Source: JAFGED01 sp964551295
Lineage (GTDB): Bacteria; Chloroflexota; Anaerolineae; B4-G1
DNA: 8,799 bases
Assembly (NCBI GenBank): GCA_964551295.1
Contig: CAZKDJ010000172.1
Span: forward strand, 1 to 8,799
Reading direction: 5' to 3'
Part shown: in pieces, positions 1-5,550 of the stretch
Numbering within the stretch: position 1 is the stretch's first letter
How the letters are laid out: each line of letters opens with the position of its first letter
The notes under the pieces: model-generated
Seen by the model: the letters and a program-made list of their open reading frames with translations, nothing else
What the model was told of the DNA's origin: nothing
Databases searched by the model: none
Program-made: the position numbers and the translations under genes

Positions 1-617
1 CTCATCACGTGGCGATGGCATCCCCAGTGACACATGTCGGGACTCTCACTGTAGAAAATGTCGCCGAACGGCGTATGCCCTGTATCGCTTGGCCGGCTGT
101 ACATGACGAATTTGCCATTGATTTTTCTGGGGAACAGGACGCCGTTTCGGTTATGCGGCAAGAAGGCATTCTCCAGCTGATAGAACTTTTCAAAGTCGTA
201 CGTGTACCCAACGCCGATGGTGGGACCGTGATAACCGTTGCACCACGTCACATAATATCGGTCCTCAAGCCAGCAAACACGGGGATCGTAGCGATATTCG
301 AATGCTGCAATCTCTGGGTCGTCACAGATCCACTCAATTGGTCTCTCGTCCAACTCCCAGTGGATTGCGTCCTCGCTCCTGCCGCTGTGAACGTTCATTT
401 CGCGTTTCCTGTTGTCCACGCGAAAGACGCCAGCGAATTTGCCCTCGAAGGGAACGACGGCGCTGTTAAAAATGCTGTTTGAGGTAGGAAGCAGATCCCG
501 TGGAATAATGGGGTTGCGGCTCGACCGCCACACGACATCAGCACAATCCGCTGGCCTCTCCTCCCAGGGAATATTGGGTAACGCTGCCCCTACGATGGTG
601 TGATCTTTGTTTCCCAT
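1..617 (-). CDS. GH130-family mannoside phosphorylase, partial (C-terminus off the left edge)
   Basis: This frame is open on the minus strand from ATG 617 to the window edge, giving 205 codons without a stop. The family is glycoside hydrolase family 130. Most characterised members are inverting phosphorylases that split beta-mannosides with phosphate and release alpha-mannose 1-phosphate. Seen: the N-terminal signature NPIIPRDLLPTSNSIFNSA (residues 35-53), then FRVDNRKREMNVHSGRS (65-81), then YDPRVCWLEDRYYVTWCNGY (110-129). D111 in this last motif matches the general-acid Asp of the family. NRNGVLFPRKINGKF (156-170) and SRPSDTGHTPFGDIFYSESP (174-193) follow. Overall it most resembles the mannooligosaccharide phosphorylase subfamily (RaMP2/UhgbMP type), but the exact substrate is not fixed by sequence. 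Members are usually about 320-350 residues, so roughly a third is missing. No signal peptide is visible, so it should act in the cytoplasm. The start has no clear Shine-Dalgarno. It lies 44 bp after the LacI stop, consistent with co-transcription. Confidence 0.93.
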   Translation of the reverse strand, partial: MGNKDHTIVGAALPNIPWEERPADCADVVWRSSRNPIIPRDLLPTSNSIFNSAVVPFEGKFAGVFRVDNRKREMNVHSGRSEDAIHWELDERPIEWICDDPEIAAFEYRYDPRVCWLEDRYYVTWCNGYHGPTIGVGYTYDFEKFYQLENAFLPHNRNGVLFPRKINGKFVMYSRPSDTGHTPFGDIFYSESPDMCHWGCHRHVM

Positions 618-661
618 ATCCGTCGCACTTCTACTTGCTAGCGACTTGACTGCCCACCCAG

Positions 662-1693
662 CTAAATACTTTGAACTGATTGACGCTCGACCAAATGGGG
701 GTGAATGATGGCCGTCACCGGGTTGGATGCGGGGTATTCGACACGATTGACGAGTAACTGCACGGAAAGCATGCCCATACCGATTTTGTCCACGTGCATC
801 GTCGTCAAGGGGGGCGACGTGCTCTTTGATGGATCAATGTCATCGAAACCGATGATGGAAATATCATCCGGAATTCGGCGTCCAAGTGCCTGCGCCGCTT
901 CCATAGCCACGATAGCCACCTCGTCATTAGTAGCAAACAGAGCCGTAACCTGGGGATTTTGACGCAGCAGGTCGGTGGTCGCATCCAGGGTTTCTTCCCG
1001 ATCTATAATGTGACAATCGGCAAAATAGCTATCGGCAATTTCGTGATCCTGCAACGCCTGGACGTAACCCCGGTGCCGCTCCTGAATGCTGGGATAGGCG
1101 TGTGGATGACTACCGACAAAACCGATGTGCCGATGGCCGCGCTCGATCAGATATTTGACAGCGTAGCGCGCGCCCTTGACATTATCGGATACAACAGCGT
1201 CGTGCAAATCGGAAGCGGCGTAGGCATCGACCAGAACGATGGGCGTCGAACGACGCTCGACGACTCGCGCGATCGTGTCATCCAAAAAAGCCCCGATCAA
1301 GAGAAGCCCATCGGCGGTGTCTTCCTCCATCAACACGCGAGGAAGCTCAAGCGGATAGCTATCCCGATCTACCGACAAGGTAGCATACAGCAAGTTAAAC
1401 TGCCACTGGCGACAAGCTGCCTCGATGCCCGCCAGGACGTGTGAATAGAACTGATTGGTCTGTGGGCTGCGGCCTGGCTCTGACTTGAGAATCAAACCGA
1501 TGTTTGTCAGTTTGGACCTGTGCTGTATACCATTCCTTGGAAGATACCCCAGTTCCTTGGCCACGCCGAGGACACGCTGACGCGTGACAGTACCGACGCC
1601 TGGTTTATCACGTAAAACGAGCGACACTGTAGAAAGCGAGACGCCGCTTTGTTCAGCGATTTCAGACAACGTAACCCGATTGTGTGGGGACAT
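662..1693 (-). CDS. LacI-family transcriptional repressor
   Basis: A 343-residue DNA-binding regulator of the LacI/GalR family. The N-terminal helix-turn-helix spans about residues 8-27 (TLSEIAEQSGVSLSTVSLVL). It is followed by a periplasmic-binding-protein-like effector domain from about residue 64 to the end, with typical landmarks: ADGLLLIG (127-134), ERGHRHIGFVG (184-194), RHRGY (206-210), ATNDEVA (254-260) and IIGFDDID (280-287). The ATG at 1693 is chosen over an in-frame TTG at 1705 because GAGAA lies a few bases before the ATG and nothing like a ribosome site precedes the TTG. The hinge between the two domains is unusual. After LGY (48-50) the segment is two residues shorter than in PurR, and it lacks the usual A-R-x-L motif (R59 sits where the minor-groove leucine is expected). 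It is transcribed with the downstream GH130 gene, which suggests a mannoside-derived inducer (inference). The palindrome in its own leader points to autorepression. Confidence 0.95.
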   Translation of the reverse strand: MSPHNRVTLSEIAEQSGVSLSTVSLVLRDKPGVGTVTRQRVLGVAKELGYLPRNGIQHRSKLTNIGLILKSEPGRSPQTNQFYSHVLAGIEAACRQWQFNLLYATLSVDRDSYPLELPRVLMEEDTADGLLLIGAFLDDTIARVVERRSTPIVLVDAYAASDLHDAVVSDNVKGARYAVKYLIERGHRHIGFVGSHPHAYPSIQERHRGYVQALQDHEIADSYFADCHIIDREETLDATTDLLRQNPQVTALFATNDEVAIVAMEAAQALGRRIPDDISIIGFDDIDPSKSTSPPLTTMHVDKIGMGMLSVQLLVNRVEYPASNPVTAIIHPHLVERQSVQSI

Positions 1694-1717
1694 ACTGATT
1701 CTCAATGCAACTAAAGA

Positions 1718-1741
1718 GGTTTAGTAAAATTTTACTAAACC
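1718..1741. promoter_or_regulatory. Predicted LacI-family operator (24-bp perfect palindrome)
   Basis: The half-site GGTTTAGTAAAA is followed immediately by its exact reverse complement, giving 24 bp of perfect dyad symmetry centred on AAAATTTT. It lies 24 bp upstream of the lacI-type ATG. The predicted -10 hexamer is 1 bp further upstream, so the palindrome covers the predicted transcription start (about 1736), a classic repressing position. The centre is an A/T tract, not the CpG common in LacI-family operators. The binding protein is most simply the adjacent regulator (inference). Confidence 0.8.
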
Positions 1742-1742
1742 C

Positions 1743-1771
1743 AGTATATCACGTTGCAGATGCTTTGTCAA
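1743..1771 (-). promoter_or_regulatory. Sigma-70-type promoter of the lacI-GH130 unit
   Basis: On the minus strand, TTGACA (1766-1771) is separated by 17 bp from TATACT (1743-1748). The -35 is a perfect match, the -10 matches 5 of 6, and the spacing is ideal. The predicted start near 1736 falls inside the palindrome at 1718-1741, so a bound repressor would block initiation of its own gene and of the GH130 gene. Confidence 0.82.
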
Positions 1772-1841
1772 GCTCTGTTGGTCGAAAATTGGGTAACAAC
1801 ATGAACACCGGTAATTGTGACAAGCTCAGCCTTGATGTCAT

Positions 1842-1870
1842 TTGACAGCCCGACAGAGACAAGGTACACT
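1842..1870 (+). promoter_or_regulatory. Sigma-70-type promoter of the rRNA methyltransferase gene
   Basis: TTGACA (1842-1847), a 17-bp spacer and TACACT (1865-1870) give a predicted transcription start near 1877. It is divergent from the lacI promoter, with about 70 bp between the two -35 boxes, and lies outside the LacI palindrome, so it is probably constitutive. Its position rules against translation starts upstream of 1877 for the following gene, if the promoter is real. Confidence 0.72.
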
Positions 1871-1878
1871 GTCAGACG

Positions 1879-1884
1879 AAAGGA
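1879..1884 (+). promoter_or_regulatory. Ribosome binding site deciding a TTG start
   Basis: AAAGGA lies 10 nt before the in-frame TTG at 1895 and just after the predicted transcription start. The upstream in-frame candidates, GTG 1817 and ATG 1835, have no comparable site and would precede the promoter. Confidence 0.6.
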
Positions 1885-1894
1885 AACGACCGTC

Positions 1895-3163
1895 TTGTCC
1901 GCTACACTTGATTTCGCCGCTCTATCACATATTCCCCAACCTGCTGCTCGGCGTATCGCCGTACGCGTCACCCCAGCAGCCGAGCGAGCGCTGCGGCAGG
2001 GGCATCCCTGGCTATTCGACCGGGCAATTCGCCATCAGAGCCATGAGGGGCATTCTGGAGATCTAGCCGTCGTCTTTGACAGCGACCGCCGCTTTCTAGC
2101 CGTGGGCTTGTACGATCCTCACGCGTCGATCCGCGTGCGCGTGTTGCACCACGGAAAACCAGCCCCCATCGACCGGGACTGGTTCAAGGGCAAACTGGCC
2201 GCGGCGGCGCAGTTGCGTGTGCCCCTGCTCAAAGGTCCTCCCGAGACCGCCACCACCGGCTACCGGCTCGTCCACGGCGAAAACGACGGTCTGCCCGGCC
2301 TGGTCGTCGACCGCTACGCACAGACGTGCGTGGTAAAAATCTACACCGTCGCCTGGATACCGCACCTGAGGGATGCGCTGTCAGCGCTGGCCGACATTTT
2401 CCCATTCAAGCGCTTGGTTCTGCGCCTCGGCAGAGCGACGCTGGAACAGCCGCAGGGCTTGTACGACCTAGATGATGGCACGGTCTTATTCGGGCCGGAC
2501 CTTGACGGCCCGGTGCTGTTCCAGGAGAACGGATTGTGCTTTGAAGCCGATCCCATCCACGGGCAAAAGACTGGCTTTTTCCTCGACCAGCGGGAAAACC
2601 GAACACGTGTGGAAAAGCTCGCCGCCGCCAAAGGGATACTGAACGTGTTTGCCTACACGGGTGGATTCTCGGTGTACGCCGCGCGAGGGGGCGCACGGCA
2701 GGTCGCCAGCGTCGACGCCAGCGCGGCGGCGCTGGAGGCCGCGATGCGCAACATGGCACACAACCGGCACATCCCCTCGGTCGCAGCGGCCTCCCACGAG
2801 ACCGTGACAGATGACGCATTCGAAGCGCTAGATCGAATGGCAAAGAATGGCCGTCGCTTTGACGTGGTGATCATCGACCCACCTGCGTTTGCCCAGAAGC
2901 AAAACCAGGTGCCGCAGGCGCTCTCAGCCTACGAGCGCTTGACCCGCTTAAGCCTGGGCGTGCTGCGACCGGGAGGCACCCTGGTGCAGGCCTCCTGCTC
3001 GAGCCACGTGGACGCGGAGACTTTTTTCGAGACAGTCCATCACGGCGCCGCGCGAGCAGGTCGCTCACTACGCGAAATCAAGCGCACGGGGCACCCGCTC
3101 GATCATCCTGTCACGTTCAAAGAAGGTACATATCTCAAATGCCTGTTCGCCATTGCGCCCTGA
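1895..3163 (+). CDS. rlmI: RlmI-type class I SAM-dependent 23S rRNA (cytosine-C5) methyltransferase
   Basis: The protein has 422 residues from the TTG start, close to the 396 of E. coli RlmI, which makes 5-methylcytosine 1962 in 23S rRNA. An N-terminal PUA-type RNA-binding domain (about residues 20-99) contains the typical RQGHPWLFDRAI segment. A central region follows, with GQKTGFFLDQRENR at about 223-236. The Rossmann methyltransferase core holds the SAM-binding motif NVFAYTGGFS (250-259), an acidic residue in VASVDAS after it, DPPAF (328-332), and SCS (367-369), whose C368 is the likely catalytic cysteine. The frame extends up to GTG 1817, but the longer N-terminus aligns with nothing in the family and lies over the promoter, so TTG 1895 is preferred. 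The methyltransferase family is certain; the exact modified base is inferred from RlmI. The next gene follows after 62 bp on the same strand, so co-transcription is possible. Confidence 0.9.
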   Translation: MSATLDFAALSHIPQPAARRIAVRVTPAAERALRQGHPWLFDRAIRHQSHEGHSGDLAVVFDSDRRFLAVGLYDPHASIRVRVLHHGKPAPIDRDWFKGKLAAAAQLRVPLLKGPPETATTGYRLVHGENDGLPGLVVDRYAQTCVVKIYTVAWIPHLRDALSALADIFPFKRLVLRLGRATLEQPQGLYDLDDGTVLFGPDLDGPVLFQENGLCFEADPIHGQKTGFFLDQRENRTRVEKLAAAKGILNVFAYTGGFSVYAARGGARQVASVDASAAALEAAMRNMAHNRHIPSVAAASHETVTDDAFEALDRMAKNGRRFDVVIIDPPAFAQKQNQVPQALSAYERLTRLSLGVLRPGGTLVQASCSSHVDAETFFETVHHGAARAGRSLREIKRTGHPLDHPVTFKEGTYLKCLFAIAP

Positions 3164-3225
3164 CTGACCACAGCCAAAAATCACGGATCACACTTTCAGG
3201 TCATTCGTGATAAGAGAAAACACAA

Positions 3226-4911
3226 ATGTTCATCCCAACCACCAGGCAGGAACTCGACCAATTAGGATGGGACGCGCTCGACGTCATCCTAATCACGGGC
3301 GATAGCTACGTCGACAGCACCTTCATCGGCGTGTCCGTCGTCGGCCACGCGCTGATCGAGGTCGGCTATCGCGTGGGCATCATCGCCCAGCCCGATGTGC
3401 AATCGGGAGACGACATCACTCGCCTGGGTGAACCGGCGCTGTTCTGGGGTGTCACCGGCGGCTGCATCGACTCGATGGTGGCCAACTACACGGCGACGAA
3501 AAAGCCCAAGCGATCGGACGATCTTACCCCCGGCGGCAAGAACGACCATCGCCCAGATCGCGCCGTAATCGTCTATGCCAATCTGATCCGGCGCTACTTT
3601 AAGAACACCCAGCCCATCGTGCTTGGCGGCGTCGAGGCCAGCTTGCGGCGCATCGCGCATTACGACTACTGGTCGGATAGCGTGCGGCGCTCCATCCTGT
3701 TCGACGCTAAAGCGGATATCCTCGTGTACGGCATGGCGGAAAAGACCATCGTCGCGCTGGCCCAGCGGCTGCAGGCCGACCAGGCCATCGACGACCTGTG
3801 CGGCATCTGCTACATCTCTCAGGAGAAAAAGAAAGACACCATTGAACTTCCCCCATTCGAAAAGGTCGCGCAGGACAAGCGCGCCTTCACCGAGGCGTTC
3901 CACACGTTCTACCGCAACGACGACCCACTCCTGGCCCAAGGGTTGTGCCAGCAGCAGGACACGCGCTACCTGGTCCAGAACCCGCCCGCCCCCTATCTCA
4001 CCCAGCAGGAGCTGGACGCCGTGCACGAGCTGGACTATGAGCGCGCCCAGCACCCCTTCTACGAGCGGATCGGGCCGGTCAAGGCGCTGGAGACGATCAA
4101 GTTCTCCCTCACCACGCACCGCGGGTGCTACGGCGAGTGCAACTTTTGCTCCATCGCCGTGCACCAGGGCCGGACGGTGCGCTGGCGCAGCGCGGATTCC
4201 ATTGTCAGAGAGGCTAAGCGGTTGACCCAGTATCCTGACTTCAAGGGCTACATCCTGGACGTGGGCGGTCCGACGACCAACATGTACGGGTTCGAGTGCG
4301 AGAAGAAAATCACACAGGGGAGCTGCGCGGACAGACGCTGCCTATATCCCGAAATCTGCCCGCAGCTAACGATCGATCACAGCAAGCAGCTTGCCCTGCT
4401 CAGACGCCTGAGGGAGATCGAAGGGGTCAAAAAGGTGTTTGTGGCCTCGGGCATTCGGTATGACTTAGTGCTGGCCGACGAAGCGCACGGTCTGTCGTAC
4501 CTGCGCGAGGTGGTGCAGCACCACATCTCCGGCCAGATAAAGATCGCGCCCGAACACACACAGAATCATATCCTGCGCCGGATGGGGAAACCGGGTAAGG
4601 ACGCCCTTCTCCGATTCAGAAACCTCTTCTACAAACTGACCAAAGCCACCGGCAAGGAGCAGTTCCTCACCTACTATTTTATCGCCGCCCATCCCGGCTG
4701 CACCGAGCGCGACATGCGGGCGCTGAAGCATTTTGCCAGTCGCCATCTCAAGATCAATCCGAGGCAGGTGCAGATCTTTACCCCCACCCCATCCACCTAT
4801 TCCAGCCTGATGTACTACACAGAGATGGACCCGTTCACTGGCGAGGCGCTCTTCGTGGAAAAGGAACTGACCCAGAAGCAGCACCAGAAAAATGTACTGG
4901 TCAAAAAGTAG
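3226..4911 (+). CDS. ygiQ: YgiQ-family radical SAM protein
   Basis: A 561-residue member of the YgiQ family (UPF0313). The reaction of this radical SAM enzyme is not established. The N-terminal block begins with the family hallmark LGWDALDVILITGDSYVDS (residues 13-31) and VGIIAQPD, followed by a B12-binding-like/Rossmann region including LGGVEASLRRIAHYDYWSD. The radical SAM cluster motif is CYGECNFC with C301, C305 and C308 (CX3CX2C), the ligands of the 4Fe-4S cluster. Further on, a conserved cysteine cluster GSCADRRCLYPEICPQL comes after NMYGFEC. Later blocks IKIAPEHT and FTPTPSTYSSLMYYT are also family-typical. It is clearly shorter than E. coli YgiQ (739 residues) and lacks much of the C-terminal extension, as many bacterial homologues do. 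The ATG start agrees with the family N-terminus, with only a weak purine-rich AAGAGAA upstream. Confidence 0.93.
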   Translation: MFIPTTRQELDQLGWDALDVILITGDSYVDSTFIGVSVVGHALIEVGYRVGIIAQPDVQSGDDITRLGEPALFWGVTGGCIDSMVANYTATKKPKRSDDLTPGGKNDHRPDRAVIVYANLIRRYFKNTQPIVLGGVEASLRRIAHYDYWSDSVRRSILFDAKADILVYGMAEKTIVALAQRLQADQAIDDLCGICYISQEKKKDTIELPPFEKVAQDKRAFTEAFHTFYRNDDPLLAQGLCQQQDTRYLVQNPPAPYLTQQELDAVHELDYERAQHPFYERIGPVKALETIKFSLTTHRGCYGECNFCSIAVHQGRTVRWRSADSIVREAKRLTQYPDFKGYILDVGGPTTNMYGFECEKKITQGSCADRRCLYPEICPQLTIDHSKQLALLRRLREIEGVKKVFVASGIRYDLVLADEAHGLSYLREVVQHHISGQIKIAPEHTQNHILRRMGKPGKDALLRFRNLFYKLTKATGKEQFLTYYFIAAHPGCTERDMRALKHFASRHLKINPRQVQIFTPTPSTYSSLMYYTEMDPFTGEALFVEKELTQKQHQKNVLVKK

Positions 4912-4934
4912 CTGCGTTTGTTTTGTAAAGTCGC

Positions 4935-4963
4935 TTGCGCCACAGCGGGACGCATAGTACAAT
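4935..4963 (+). promoter_or_regulatory. Possible promoter of the zinc-ribbon membrane protein gene
   Basis: TACAAT (4958-4963, 5 of 6 to the -10 consensus) stands 17 bp after TTGCGC (4935-4940, only 3 of 6). The predicted start near 4970 would give a leader of about 47 nt. The -35 is weak, so read-through from ygiQ could also express the gene. Confidence 0.4.
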
Positions 4964-5016
4964 AAATGCTGTTGACACAATCTAGCTATAGTCAGCACCC
5001 CAGTGAAAGGAGAAAC

Positions 5017-5550
5017 ATGGGCGACTCACAATCCACCTTAGAAAAGACCGTCTATTGCCCATCCTGTGGGCACCCCAACCCCTCTTGGCGCTCTGTGTGT
5101 GAGAATTGCCAAGCTCAACTGGCGACACCCGACAGGCCCTACGCCCCCGCCCATTGGGAACGTCCCGGCTGCGTGACGGCCTATGCCGTCCTCCTCTGGA
5201 TCGGAGCAGCCCTCGTCGGCATCGGAGGCCCTATCGTTGGTCTTGCGATAGCAAGCGAGACAGGAGACGGGGTATTACTGTCGCTCTTCATCGCCGCCGT
5301 GGCCATCGGCGCAGCCGCTCTGAATGTAGTGATTGGCTGGGGGTTGTGGCACCTGAAGAACTGGGCTCGCATCCTAGTCATCGTATTTCAAGGCTTGGGC
5401 GCGCTGAGCAACTTGGCCTCGCTGTGCTTGGCGCTTGGTATCTCCTCGGGCGAAGTCGAGACTGCTTCACTTTGCTCAACGATAGGCGGGCTTGCGCTAA
5501 GTAGTTATATCATCTATTGGTTCGCATCCAACAGCGAGTACTTTAGCTAG
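5017..5550 (+). CDS. Zinc-ribbon, four-helix membrane protein of unknown function
   Basis: A 177-residue protein. ATG 5017 is chosen because AAGGAG lies 4 nt upstream (5007-5012). A longer in-frame start at 4966 has no such site. Residues 14-31 form a zinc-ribbon pair, CPSC (C14, C17) and CENC (C28, C31), on the N-terminal soluble part. Four hydrophobic segments follow at about 53-78, 86-110, 116-141 and 150-169, the second and third separated by a short basic loop with a tryptophan (WHLKNWAR). I do not recognise a named family. Small zinc-ribbon membrane proteins of this layout are common in Chloroflexota and Gram-positive genomes, but no reaction or partner can be given. The last 8 bp overlap the end of the convergent uvrB gene. 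Confidence 0.85.
   Translation: MGDSQSTLEKTVYCPSCGHPNPSWRSVCENCQAQLATPDRPYAPAHWERPGCVTAYAVLLWIGAALVGIGGPIVGLAIASETGDGVLLSLFIAAVAIGAAALNVVIGWGLWHLKNWARILVIVFQGLGALSNLASLCLALGISSGEVETASLCSTIGGLALSSYIIYWFASNSEYFS

Noticed and set aside
9..482. Plus-strand open frame of 157 codons at the left edge
   Set aside because: It is antisense to the GH130 gene, whose minus-strand translation shows long family signatures. The plus-strand product resembles nothing and has no ribosome site.
959..1444. Plus-strand open frame of 161 codons opposite the LacI gene
   Set aside because: It lies wholly inside the regulator's effector domain on the other strand and has no ribosome site or family resemblance.
1836..1847. 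Small palindrome TGTCA-TT-TGACA overlapping the methyltransferase -35 box
   Set aside because: Only 5-bp arms, half of it supplied by the -35 consensus itself. Too weak to call an operator.
3180..3211. Inverted repeat ATCACG...CGTGAT between the methyltransferase and ygiQ genes
   Set aside because: Only 6 bp of stem with a 20-nt loop and no T run. Not a credible terminator or operator.
3289..4164. Minus-strand open frame of 291 codons opposite ygiQ
   Set aside because: A shadow of the ygiQ reading frame; the V/L/D/G-rich product has no recognisable domain.
4972..4977. Perfect TTGACA upstream of the zinc-ribbon gene
   Set aside because: No -10-like hexamer at 16-18 bp (GCACCC at 17). Probably chance.
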